From contig RWJK01000256.1 in the NCBI GenBank assembly GCA_004335835.1, positions 62,001 to 126,000 on the forward strand: a DNA stretch of 64,000 bases, read 5' to 3'. The notes beneath the pieces are model-generated. The model made no database searches. It was not told the DNA's origin and saw nothing but the letters and a program-made list of their open reading frames with translations. The translations under genes and the position numbers were made by a program. How positions within the stretch are numbered: position 1 is the first letter of the stretch; every line of letters begins with the position of its first letter. This DNA is from Scenedesmus sp. ARA3. Taxonomy: Eukaryota > Chlorophyta > Chlorophyceae > Sphaeropleales > Scenedesmaceae. Below, in pieces: positions 27,419 through 40,778 of this stretch.

Positions 27419-30400
27419 TCACAGCAGCTGCAAGCCCGCAGCTGCAACAGCAGACATGCCTCGCAGCTCAGCCACCACCTTGTGCCGCTCATAGTACACG
27501 CCACAATCCAGAGAGCCACACACCACGCCACCATGCCTCACATTCCAGCCACCCCCTCCGCCACAGCTCTGGCACAGCCTCACAAGATGCTGATGCTGCC
27601 GCTCTAGTCTTGCTGCTCTAGCTGCAAGCACCACAGCAGTCGACTGTGGATTTGCCCTGCACCTCTCGCACAGCGGCTCTGCAGCACGCGTCAGCTCATC
27701 ACAGACAGCACAATGCCTCGAGAGGTAGTACGCATCAATCGTGGCGCTGCTGCCTGGAGCAGCAGCAGCACCATGACCTGGCATCATGCTGCTGCTCAGC
27801 CCTGCTGCCCTGCTGCTGCTTGGACCAGCTGCTGCTGCTGCCGGTTCAAACCCAGCCAGCGCAGCAGCCATGCTAAAGCCAGCTCCTGCTGCTTCACCCG
27901 CCTGTCCTGCCGCTGCTGCTGCTGCACCTGCTGCTGCCGCTGCCCCGCCTGCCAGGCCAGCAGCAGTGGGCAGTCCTAGCGCGTGTGTGGGTCGCTTCTG
28001 TGGCAGCAGCCGCGTGGGCTTGCGCATGTGTGCAAACCAGGAGCGCACATCAGCGCCCACCAGCGACAGCACACGCTCCAGCGCAGGAATGAGCTGCAGA
28101 CGGTGCAATGTATGTAAGCGTACAAGCACAGTTAGGAGCAATACATACAAGAATATAAGCACAATTGGCGCCCACCAGCGACAGCACGCGCTCTAGCGCA
28201 GGAGTAATCTGCAGACGGTGCATTGCAGATGCAGGCCAAAAAGTGCGGCACATAAGCACAGGTGGTGATGCGGTTCATAACTGCCGTCAGACGGTGCCAC
28301 ACACTCAACCGGAGCCTGTATGACAGGCCGACAGTGAATGAAGCCAAGAGCGCAAATTGCTTCGAAAGGATGCTTCCCAACGGCAGGTTGGCGTTGCTGC
28401 TGCTAGGGCTCATCTGGTGATGAAACAACACTGTTGGCAGCTACTTGTGCAGCACACTTGCAAGAAACGACAGAAAAAAACCCAAACAGCTGCAGCAGCA
28501 GCCAGCCCACCTGCTTTGTGATGTAGTAGTTGCCGTGCAGGCGCAGCGCCGCCCTGCTGCTGTCCTGCTGCACCAGCGCCTGGGGAGGCACCACCAGATC
28601 AATCAGCCTGCTGCCAGGCGCGCCTGCCACCACCTGCAGCACCAGCAATGCACCCACAACCTCTGCTCAGCACGCAGGGCACGCGCTCGCCGTCGCGGGC
28701 TCAACATATGGTCTGAGACCAGCAATTGAGAAGAGAGACACCACAGAACAACAGCGCTGCTAGCAGATACACAATGAAAGTGTTGCTCACCACGTATGTG
28801 CACCCTAAACATGCTGATGCTATGACGATTAAGCGGGTCAGGCCTTTTTTGCGGTCTGGGGCGCCTACACGTGGTGTTGAGTTGATGATGCGTGTGCGTT
28901 TGGGTTGTTTGGCTGTACATGAAACGCACCAGCCGTTATGGTGGCAGGCGAGCTGATGGTAATGCAGCATGTCCGGCGTGTGGTGCAGGTGTGGAGTCAT
29001 TGTCACATTTGCTTTTCAAACAGCGTTTGATTGTGCTGCGACGTCTGTGCAAAGAGATGAGATGTTCATTGAGATTAGGGCTTTGTCTGGTTGCGCTGCA
29101 AAATTGCGTAACTTGTTGTCTATTACAGATGCTGAGGTGAAGGTGAAGCGGTTTGTGTCGGATGATGCTTGGGGTTCTGTTAGGTTACTGGTGTCTAGGT
29201 TCATTCCTGATTTTCTTGAACAGGCTTGGGGTGTGCGTAATGCTTGCAAACATGATGGTGTAGTGCTCCCTTCTGTTGCCGCTCCATTGGGGCGCGGGGG
29301 CGATGGCGTTGATGCTATGGCTTGATGAGTAACATGATGATGATGCTCACAACGTAGCGCCCGCTCCACGCGTGCGTCTGCCGCCATACCACAGAGATGC
29401 ATACTCAAAACACAGCAACACAATAATAAGATATCACCTCTTCCCTGCACGGCTGTCATCTCACCACGTATGGCACGCGCTCGCCGTAGCGCGGCTCTGC
29501 CCTAGGGTCTGCTGCCATGGCCTTGGCCGCCACGATGGCAGCAGGCGGCAGGCTGGACGCGGTCGGCGCATAGCTGCCCAGCCGCACCTCCTTGCAAAAC
29601 ACAAAGTCCTGCGGTTGGATCCAAAAAGACATGAAGCTGTGTCAATGTGTCAGTAATGTTGACGGCTGCTGGGGGAAGGGTGGAGGCGCTGGGGCGTAGC
29701 TGCCCAGCCGCACCTCCTTGCAAAACACAAAGTCCTGCGGTTTGAATCCACACGCTGCAGCAAAAATCCTGTTTCGGATGTGTCTAAAATGTTGACGGCG
29801 CTGGGGGCAGGCTGTAGAGCATAAATCCATACCTGCCCAGCCGTACCTCCTTGCAGAACACAAGTACTTGTGGACTAGTCCTGCAAGCAGTTTGGTGCAC
29901 CGTTGCGCTTGATTCAATGATCAGTTCATGGTTACATGCGAACTGTCAGCCGTGCCATACACACTCGGCCCTTGTAGATTCGTTGACAGTGGTCGTGAAC
30001 GGTCCATACCTGCACTGACACCCTGTTGCTGAGGATCTTGGCCCACTGGCGCGTGCAGTAGCCCTTGACCGCGGACAGGTCGCGGCTGGTGAACAGCTCA
30101 CGCAGGCACGCCTCCAGCATCTTGGACACAGCAGGGCAGCCGTCACGCCTGCGCAGTCAAAGACGAATCCGCAATGACTGCTCTTCAGCAACACCAGCAC
30201 AGGACATCAGCAGGCAATCGATCATGGCAAACACTGAGACTGGGAGAAGTTCACGTTGACAGAAACAGGACATAAGTTCACCTCGGCAGCAGCAGCTGCA
30301 GCAGCCACAGCGTCACCTGACTGTCTCGATGCCCTTAGCGTCAAACACCGGCACCGCCTGCTCCGCTGACTCGTACGCAAAGCCCACGTAGCGCTTCTTG

Positions 30401-30933
30401 GTCTGCAGCAGGCAGGGGTGGTACACCTTCTCCAGCTTTAGGGTGACGGGGCGCGGGTTGGACGCGGTCACGGCAGCGGCGATCTCAGCGCTGCAGATGG
30501 AAGGCAGCACAGCGCAGTGGCACATGTGTTTTGCAGCATCGAGTGGCGCAGTGTGGGCTGTGTGTCAGCGGCATCGGAGCGGCAAGTGCAGCATGTCAAT
30601 GTCTTGATACTGAGCGTGTAGAGTTGCTTGGCTCACATGTGCTGCATGCACCTCGCAGACCATGCAGCAAGCCTGCATAGACCATGCAGCAAGCCTGCAT
30701 AGACCGCCTCTGGGTGCCACAACAGCTGCCACATCAGCCGCCACATCGTTCGCCACTGTGCAGCAGCAGCAGCAGCAGCCTCACCCGATCCTGTGCGCCT
30801 CCGCCCTGCTCCTGCCCGGCAGTGCCACGAAGAGGCTGTCGGTGTCTCCATACACCACACGCGCACGCCACCCGGGGTGCTCCTCAACCAGCCTGATGGC
30901 ATTCTCCAATGTGGTGCGGCCAGACTGGCACGG

Positions 30934-30968
<35 letters not shown>

Positions 30969-33900
30969 TTACTTATACTGCATGGCGAGTGGCTGCTAAA
31001 GCTTGGCAGGGAAGGAGCAGCAGTCAGCCTGGCCTGCAACAGCATGTGCGGCAGCTGACGTACACTTGTGGAAAGCGCAATGTGACGGACCGCAAAGCAC
31101 AGTGCCACTCATCCGACGTAACAAACCCGTTCCAACAGCCCCAGCCGCACGACAAACCCAGCTTCAGCCCACACGAACGATCACGATGGCGTCATCCATC
31201 AGCCAGCCGGCACAACAAGCACAGCACCGCATATATGCGCAACCATACACGCCACACGCAAGGCTACAGTTCACAGCCGCCGCACATGCACCGCCACGAT
31301 GGCGTCGACTGGCAACCGGTTGCACACCAGGCACAGCACCGCACACACAACGACAAACAACATCCCAGAGCAAAGTGTGCAGGCCCCCACGCACCGCCAC
31401 GATAGCATCTGCAAGCTCCGCAAGTGGCATGCGGCCTGAGAAGGAGGCGGAGGTGTAGCCGTAGCTCACGTTGGCGATCATCTTCAGCCCAAACTGGCGC
31501 GCGTTGAGGCAGCGCTGCAGCACCTGCACCGGCAGCAGCGCAGGACAGGCAAAGCCATTGGCAAGTTGGCAGGGCGGCAACAGCCCCGGCGGCGCTGGAA
31601 CTTGTTGGCAGGCTTATGTCCTGCATCAGGTGTAAGCTGACGCGGTCCCCGACCATAGTCAAAACAACAGCAACAAACCGTAGTCAACCCCACCTTGTCG
31701 GCTTTGCAGCGCTTCATGGCCGCTTTGACCATCACCCGCGTGGCAAGGATCTCATGCAGCAGCCGCGGCAGCACGCCCGGCCGCACCCCCGGCGGCAGAA
31801 ACGCCACGCCATTCGGCGCTATGATCAAACCTTCTGGGTCCGCTGCTGCTCCCGGCAGCAACGCATCTGCTGGAGGCGCATAGCTGCTCACTCCTAGCCT
31901 CACACCGGTCCCTGCTGGATGCTGCTGCTGCGCAGCATGTGGCAATCCCTCCCCTGCACCACCGCCGCTGCTCATCTGCGATGCATTTGGTGTGAGGTCT
32001 GCAGCCGCATTTGCAGCTGCCACGCGTGCGGCGGCGGCTGCGGCGGCTGCAGCAGCAGCAGCAGCAGCAGCAGCGTGCGCCGGGCGGCCCACGCATGTCG
32101 AGTAGCAGAGGTTGTAGGCGATGACTAGGGAGGGGTAGAGGCTCTGGAAGTCGAGCACCACCACTGGGTGGACGTACAGCCGGCTTTCTGGCTCCATGAC
32201 TAAGGGGAGGGCCTCAGTGGCGGGCTGCGAGCCCACCTGCAGGAAACACACATGTGATGTTTTTAGTCATCTTCATCACGAGTATGTCTGTACGAACACA
32301 ACAAGGCATTGGAAGGGTGGTCCAGCACCACCACTGGGTGGACGTACAGCCGGCTCTCTGGCTCCATTACTAGGGGCAGCGCCTCTGTGGCGGGCTGCGA
32401 GCCCACCTGCGGGAAGATGTGACAAGGTATCATTGATTAGGATTTAGCATCTTGGTTTCAAAAGGCATAAATGGCAGATGCAGCAGAAGCACGGGACGCA
32501 TACCCGCGAGTTCAATGGTCTCCCAGCTGAGCCGCACCTGCTCCTTGCTGGGTGAAAGCGCCAGGTAGTTCTGGCTGTGAGCCAGCCGCAGCAGCATGCT
32601 CTCCACACGGTACTGGCTGCCCCTGCACGCCAGCAGCAGCAGCAGCAGCAGCAGTATCAGCAGCAAAAAATGCAGCGCAATGAGCACCACGCAGCCAGCT
32701 GGCTTGAGCACAACAGGGACCATGCACTGTATCACAAAGCTGAACAGTAGACCCAACTGCGCACGTTTTTCTTTGGGTGTGCAGCGCTCGCTGGTTGGAG
32801 CTAGAAAACACCTAGAACTAGACCTGTCCAGTAGTTCTGCACTTGCTCGTTTCAAAGTCCTAGGTTGCACCCACCACCACCGCACATCCACTTCTCCTGA
32901 TTGGCAGCCGTCCTGGCCCCTTATGCCACAGCACCTGCTCAGTATACTGAAGAAGCCCATAGGTGCGCACCAGCACTCCAACACATTGTATGCTTACATG
33001 CAATCAGCAGCCGCACCTGTTGAGCACGCTGAAGAAGTCAATGCCGAAGGTGCGTGCCAGCTCAGCGGTGCGCCCGGGCAGGTCCAGCGCCTCAAGCAGC
33101 TCCAGCACCAGCGCCGCACGAGCAGCAACACGAGACAGGCAGCGCCAACGGCCGCCTGCACAGCAGCAGCAGCAGCAGATGATGACAAAAGCATATAAGG
33201 CATGCCATGGCAGACATCAGGCATCCAGCAGCTGCAGCACCAGCGCGGCGCGCGCAGCAACACGAGACCGGCAGCGCCAGCGGCCACCTGCGGCACAACA
33301 GAAAGGCATGCAGCGCAAGACGCCAGATACCAGGCGATCAGTGAATCCAGCACCAGCCTGGCTCGCGCAGCAACATGAGATGGCCAGCGCCAGCGGCCGC
33401 CTGCAAACATGCAGCAGCGGCTTAGGCAATATTTGCGTAAGGCATGCGGTGCGGCCGGGCAGCTCCAGCGCCTCCAGCAGATCTAGCACCAGCCCGGCCC
33501 GCGCAGCAACGCGAGACAGGCAGTGCCAACGGCCACCTGCGGCACAACAGAAAGGCATGAAGCGCAAGACGCCAGATACCAGGCGATCAGTGAATCAAGC
33601 GCCAGCCCCGCACGCGCAGCCGCACGAGACAGGCAGCGCCAGCGGCCACCTGCGCAGCAGCAGTAGATAATGATGAAAAAAACATATAAGGCATGCTATG
33701 GCAGACATCGGGCCTCAAGCAGCTGCAGCACCAGCGCGGCCCGCGCAGCGACACGAGACAGGCAGCGCCAGCGGCCACCTGCAGCATACAAGGCATGCAG
33801 CACAAAGTGGCGTGAATCAGCTCCAGCACCAGGCCCCCCCGCGCGGCAACACGAGACAGGCAGCACCAGCAGCCGCCTGTGCAGCAGCAGCAGCAGCAGC

Positions 33901-36900
33901 AGCAGCTGAATCAAGGTTCGCAAGAGGCATGTATTGCAGGCATCAGGCCTCAAGCAGCTGCAGCACCAGCGCGGCACGACCAGCAACACACATGATTGAA
34001 GCATATCAAGCTGTTTGCGAGCCCCGCTGTCGCGGCCGCACCTGCATGGCCCCCGTTGAACCAGCCGGCCATGGTTGCCTGTCCCACGGCCGGCACGCGC
34101 CGCCGCAGCACCGCCGCCACGCAGCCCTCCAGGCTGTAGTGCTGCAGCTTCAGCTCGCCCGCCATCAGCCTGCAAAAGTAAACAAATCAGCAGGCAGTGC
34201 AGCTGTGAGTGTGTGATACAGCTACAGCGGTGACGCTTTCAAGCATGGTGTAGTGCTGCAGCTTCAGCTCGCCAGCCATCAGCCTGCAACACCAGCAAAC
34301 AGCGCAAGGCGCAAACAACAAACGGGTGATGCAGGCAGTGCATGTGTGATGCAGCTAGGGCTCAGTGACACCTTGCAAGGCCTACCAGGAAGTGCACAAG
34401 GCCCCCTCAGCTGCTGCTGCTGCTGCCGCTGCTGCTGCTGCTGCTGCTGCGTCGTCTCACCTCCATGCGTTGAGCATGATGCGCCCTGTGGCGTGCAGGC
34501 CGCTGCTGGTGGCCCTGCCCCAGGCATCATCACTGCCCTCACGCAGGCCTGGCAGCTGCAGGCAATGCAGCAACATATAAGGATACATGCGGCGTGTTGG
34601 TAGCTGCCAAAACATGGGTCAAAGAGCATTGACTGCCCAAGGCGTCACTGCTGCCCTCATGCAGGCCGGGCAGCTGCAAACAACACGGCACAACAGCAAG
34701 ACACGCATGATGTGCTCCTAGTTGACACAACATGGGTCGTGAAGCATCAGCTGCGGCGTCATCACTGCCCTCACGCAGGCGAGGCAGCTGCAGGCAGCAA
34801 TGCAGGAGTACAACAAGGTGCATTGGTATGCAGGGTGCGGTGCCCATAGCATAGGTAACAAAGCGCCAGCTGTGGAAGCATTTCCCACTGAAGTGCAACT
34901 TGCGCATGGTGGGGCAGGGGCTCACATGTATAAGCTGCCTCCAGGCGGGCTGTTCTCCACCCACAACATCTTACAACTTAAATACAACCCTTGTCTGGCG
35001 GCTGCCGGCCTGTTTTGTTGCGCCCCCTCACCTCTGGTGTACGTGACGCCGCCCTCAGCAGGTTGAAGCCCATCTGTGCTCCCCTGTCAGCCAGGTACCC
35101 CAGGCTGGCCTGCTGCAGGTCCCAGCCCACCAGGGCATCAGGGTCTAGGGTTTGAATGATGGCACAAAACCCCTGCAGCAGCGCCTGCTCGCTGGCGTAG
35201 TAGTGCAGCTGCACTGGCGCCAGCCGCTGCTGCTGCTGGTCTTGTTGGGAGTGTGCCGCCCCTGCTGCTGCTGCTGGGGGCAGCATATGTGGGATGGATC
35301 CGTTCAGGCTGAGTGTTCTCAACAGGCCGTCCCAATCTCTGTCAGGTGGGCAGCTGGCAACAGGAGCATCAATGATTGGCAGTGAAGGCAGCTTCAGCAG
35401 CTGCCGCGCAGCAGCGCTGGCTGCTGCTTCGGTGTCTGCTGCGCCTGTGCGCGTGAGCGATGGTGCTGCTGCCACTGCTGCGTTTGTGGTGAGGGTCGGG
35501 CGGCCTGCTGCTGCTGCAGGCGGTGCTGCTGCTGCTGCTGCTGCTGTAGCGGCAGCTGTGGCGGCGGCTGTAGCTGCTGCTGCTACTGCTGCTGGATGCT
35601 TGTCGTCCCAAATGAGGTACCTAACTACCTTGCTGCTGCTGCTGCTCTTGCTGCTGTTGCTGCCGGGTGGTGGCGGTGTTATCATGACCAATGCCACCAC
35701 CCGCACAGAATCGTACCTGCATGGACGGGGCAGTAACATGTCACACGCGGTAGACATCAAATTTGCAAGTTGGCCAGGCAGGTACACAGCACGGCTGGTA
35801 TCATTCATACTGCCATCTGACAGCTCACTAGCACCCAGGCAACCCAGTTGACACTGGCACAAGACGGTATCAGAGTAACAATAAACAATGAAAGCTCACC
35901 CACAGCAGTGTTGTCACTAACAAAGTAACAATTGTCATAACAAATCACCTGGGATCAGGCAGCAGACTGCCCCTGGAGTCTGCATGCACCTCCACAGCCA
36001 CAATGCTCAGCTCAGGCCGCTGAACCGCCTCGGGCCCTAAACCTCCCTGAACCCTGCGCTTGAACCCCAGCTGACTGGGCGGGGTTCTGCCGGCTGCGGT
36101 TTTGCCGCCTGGGGTTTTGCCGTCGGCTGAACCGCCTGGTGCTGCTGGCGGTGTGATGTGTTCGCTGGGGCCTGGGAGGCGCAGTGATGCTGCTGTAGCA
36201 GTACCTACAGCAGGGCTCGGCGGGGCAGCAGCAGCACCTAAGGCCTGCCGGCCTGCTGCATCTGCTGCTGCTGCTGGCGCTAGTGGTGTGTCAGCTGCTA
36301 GGGTGTCGTCTGCTGCACCTTGCGCTGCCGCGGCCGCTGCTGCTGCTGCTGCTGCCGCATCCGCAGGTGTGAGTGCCGGTGTGGCTTGCTGCACTGCTGC
36401 CCGCCTGCGCCTCCTGCTGCTGCTGCCGCCAGGCCTGCCAGCTGTACTGAAGAAAAAGCTGCGCTCATCATACTTGGGCGACGCAGGCGCCTCATAATCA
36501 TCATCTTCATCTTCGCCATCACCCAGCTCAGACTCTGATCTGCTAGGCGCTGCCTCACCTGCTGCTGTTACTGCAGTTGGGCCGCCGCCTGCCTTATCAC
36601 TACTGCCACCTGCTGCTGCTGCTGCTGCTGCTGCTGGTGTTGCTTTTCCCTCGTCGGCGGCTTGCTGGGAGGGCAGCGACAGCAGCAGATTTGGGGTGGC
36701 CAGCAATGCCAGGTCACCATCAGCATCAGCCTCTCTGGCAGCAGCAGCAGCAGCAGCAGTGCGGCCAGCTGCGCCGATAGGTGTAGCAGCAGCCAGCGCT
36801 GCTAATCCGCCGACAGCTGAGCCCGCTAACCTGCTGCCAGCTGCTTTTGCAGCAGCAGGCATCACAGGAATGAGCCTTCCTGTGTTTGCATGCATCACAA

Positions 36901-38445
36901 AGTCAGGACCACTGGCACCATGCTTGCTGCTTGTCGCTGCTGCTGCTGCTGCTGCCCCCGCTGCCTCACCTCCCGCTGCTACTGCTGCCGCTGCCCTGCC
37001 GTAGGGTTTGACTATACCCTTGCCCCAAACTCTGCTGACCCCTCGCCTTGAACCCTGCTTTGCTGACTCAGCAGCCAGCCAGGTTTCTGTCTGAGCCCTA
37101 GACGGGGGTTTAACCGGCAGCCGCAGCAGCAGCACACCCCGGTAGCGCTGCGGCAGTGCAGCAGCCGCTTGCAATGCGCTGTCAAGCTGCTGCTGCAGTG
37201 TGGAGAGCCGCTGCTGCTTCAGGAGCTGCTGTGAAGGTGTCAGCCCCTGTTCTGCGACGCCAATGCCGGCTAACTGCTGCTGCTGCTGCTGCTGCTGCTT
37301 GCCCTGCTGCCGCATCACTGCACGCAGCCTGGCCAGGGCACTGCTGCCTGCACCAGCGGCAGCACCAGCCGCTGCTGCTGCTGCTGCTGAGTTGGTGGCT
37401 GCATCTGCAGTGATGTGTGCCGTGAACTCAGGCACATCGGCAGCAGAAGGAATCCTACACAGGCAGCACAGTCAGCAGGCAGTACACGCAGCAGGCGGTA
37501 AGGAGGACGCAGCACAGCACGATCAGCAGGCAGCACAGTTCGCAGGCACAACACCCACCCACACCTTTGCCAACAGCCTGCTAGAAGCTCCCGCCCAGCA
37601 AACACAGCAGGCTCACCACCCAAACCCGCCCACACAGCCCACCACAGCCCACACAGCCCACCACAGCCCACCGCAGCCCACCGCAGCCCACCACAGCCCA
37701 CACAGCCCACCACAGCTCACCGCAGCCCACCGCAGCCCACCACAGCCCACACANNNNNNNNNNNNNNNNNNNNNNNNNNNNNNNNNNNNNNNCACAGCCC
37801 ACCACAGCCCACCACAGCCCAGCACAGCCCACCACAGCCCACCACAGCCCACCACAGCCCACCTGAACTCCCGCCCAGCAAACACTGCGTGCTGGCCAGG
37901 CTTGTCGCCAGCCAGCCCCCAGTGCGGCTCACCCACTTCATCCACACCCACAACATCACCAACACCCCCCCACTCACCCGGCACACCCCGCACACTTAAT
38001 ACTGCTCACCTGAATTCCCTGCCGGCAAACACGGCGTGCTGGCCAGGCTTATCACCAGCCAGCCCCCAATGCGGCTCCTTATGAGCCACAGGCAGCAGCC
38101 CATGGCCCAGCGCCATGCCCTCAGCAGCAGCAGCGGGATGCGGCGGGCGCAGCAGCGGCCGCAGCAGCACCAAGCCCCTGCCGGCAGTGCCACCGGCAAG
38201 GTCAGTTAGGCGTGCTGGGCTGCGGCCAGCAGCAGCAGCAGCAGTGGCGGCAGTGATTGGTGAGCGCTGCTGCTGCTGCTGCTGCGCCTGCTGGGGGGTA
38301 ACCCATGAGGCAGGGGTGCTGCCACCCTGCTGCTGCTGCTGCTGGCGGCTGTTGTCACTAGCAGCTGGGTTGTCATGGTTGTCTACCTCCATTGCACCGT
38401 CAGCAGATAACTGCTGCTGCTGCTGCAGTGGTGCTTGGTTGACTA

Positions 38446-38477
<32 letters not shown>

Positions 38478-38559
38478 CTGCTGGGTGCTGCTGCAGGGCC
38501 CAGAGGGCTGCAGGTGAGGTCAAAGCTCAACACGCGAGCGAGGCGGGGCTCCTCAGCTC

Positions 38560-38615
<56 letters not shown>

Positions 38616-38891
38616 GGCAGTGGTGTTGCTGCCACATGCTGCTGCTGTGCCAGCTGCACAGTTGTAGGTGGCGGCTCAGAGTCAGGCACCACGATGGCAG
38701 GACTCACCCCGCCCGCGCCTTCAGCAGCAGCAGCAGCATCAGGTGGGCTGACAGAACTCAGAGGCACAGCAGTTACAAAACCCTCAGGCACTGCTAAGCC
38801 CTGGTCTAAACCCTGGCCTGAGCCCTGGCCTGAAACCTGGCCTGCTGAGCTGGCACTCTGCTTTGACCTCGGCTGTGAGCTTTGTGAGCCG

Positions 38892-38936
<45 letters not shown>

Positions 38937-39066
38937 GCTGGGGCTGCCTTTGAGGTGTCGCTGCCTGAAGACAGCAGCAGCTGCAGCTGGGGGCCATCCC
39001 CTGGCTGCTGCTGGTCATGCTGCTGCAGCTGCTGCCACTGCTGCCATTGCTGCTGCTGCTGGCTTG

Positions 39067-39104
<38 letters not shown>

Positions 39105-39234
39105 TGTTGCTGAGGGTTGGAGCCCAACTGCTGCTGCTGCTGAGAGTTTGATGCGGACTGCTGTTTTGCCTGGCTGTCTGCTGGGCTATGAGTAAGGTCA
39201 ATGGGTGAGTACAGCACAGGCAGAGTCGGGCTGG

Positions 39235-39280
<46 letters not shown>

Positions 39281-40738
39281 ACATCCGTTCTGCTGGCTGT
39301 GTTGCTGGTGCTGCTTGGTCAAGTGCTCCTGTCTGGTTTGAATGTTCAGCTGCTGGCCATCAAGCTGCCCTTGCTGCCTGATGCTCTCTGGTACCAGATG
39401 CTGCTGCGGCTGCGACTGCTGCCCCTGACTCGGCTGCTGTTGGCTGCTTGATGGTCCTGCAACACTGTCCCTTGCTCCCAGCTGCTGCTGCTGCTGCTGG
39501 CTGCTCGACAGCGCTTCAACACCCTGCCTTGCCTGCTGCTGCGAGGGACGAAGTTGTGGGGGCGGCATGGCTGCTGCTGCTGCTGCTGCTGCTGGCATTG
39601 TGGCAGCGGCTGCGCTGCTGCGGTGGCTCCTAGCCCAAGCTATGAAGTCCAGCTCATCACTGCTCTCACTGGGGCACATGCCCCCACCACCAGCAGCAGC
39701 AGCAGCTGCTGGTGCATGGCCAAGAGGGACACCCGCCAGTGCAGACCTTGTTGCAGCAGCAGCACCAGCAGCAGCACTACCTGCGCCCGTCATTGCAGCA
39801 AGGGACTGCTGCACCTCAGCAACTGGACTTGGTGTAGACAACAACTGCTGCGGTGCCTGCTGCTGCTGTTGTTGTGTGCCATGAGGAGTAGCAGCAGCAG
39901 CAGCATCCCTGTCATCATCACAGTCGCTGTCACCAGCGTCTCCGCCCTCACTACTGCTACTGCTGCTATGCAGTATCCCCAGTATGTCCAGCACCTTTGC
40001 ACTGAGAGGCACACTGGGGCTGCGGCTGTTGCGGACAGCAGCAGCAGCGGGCGTCACTGCTTCTGCAGCAGCAGCTGCTGCAGCAGCAGGACTGCCAGCA
40101 GCTGCTGCAGCAGCAGGACTGCCAGCAGCTGCTGCAGCAGCAGGACTGCCAGCACCTGCTGCGGCGGCTGCTGCTGCTGCAGGTGCGTGTGATGGGGTGA
40201 TGCCTGCTGCAGGTGAGGCAACACCACTTGCAGCTGCTGCTGCTGCTGCTGCTGCTGCAAGCACTGCCACCTCTGCGGCTGCCGCTGCTGCTGCCTCTGC
40301 TTCGTCTGCTGCTGCTGTGGTTTCTTCTTCAGCAACATCACCTGCATGCTGCTGCTGCTGCAGCTGCTGCTGCTGACGTTTTCTGAAGAGGCCTGAGACC
40401 ATCCGCAGCCCTGCACCAGGCCTGGCAGCAGCAGCAGCAGCAGCAGCTTGCTGCACCTGCTGCTGCTCAGCAGCATCCGCCACGTCGTTTTCCTGCGAGT
40501 CTTGCTGCCCCTGCTGAGTCAGCATCACTCCATCACCCTCGTCATCATCTTCATATGGCTGTGTAGGTGGAAGTTCATCCTCAACTTCATACTCATGTTC
40601 ATGTTCACCATGTAGTTCATTCTCATAGTCACTGGGAGCTTCACTGATGGCGGCGTCATCAGCCCAGTCGTCATCTGTGTCATCCCCGGCGCCATCAACC
40701 TGAGGGATGACGCCCCCTCGCTTTCGCTTCAGCCTCTC

Positions 40739-40778
<40 letters not shown>

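Larger units (their letters stand above)
37580..38090 (-). repeat. Echoes of the REV3 exon 8 end (donor side) flanking a minisatellite
   Basis: The exon 8 end (about 38010-38090, encoding GLAGDKPGQHAVFAGREF) recurs at about 37862-37930 with high similarity. A shorter copy, GCTCCCGCCCAGCAAACAC, lies at about 37587-37606. The minisatellite of CACAGCCCACC units sits between the two intronic copies. Confidence 0.85.

Noticed and set aside
35294..35851. 185-residue + strand frame opposite REV3 exon 10
   Set aside because: Shadow of the REV3 exon, whose - strand product has exonuclease-region motifs and matching splice phases.
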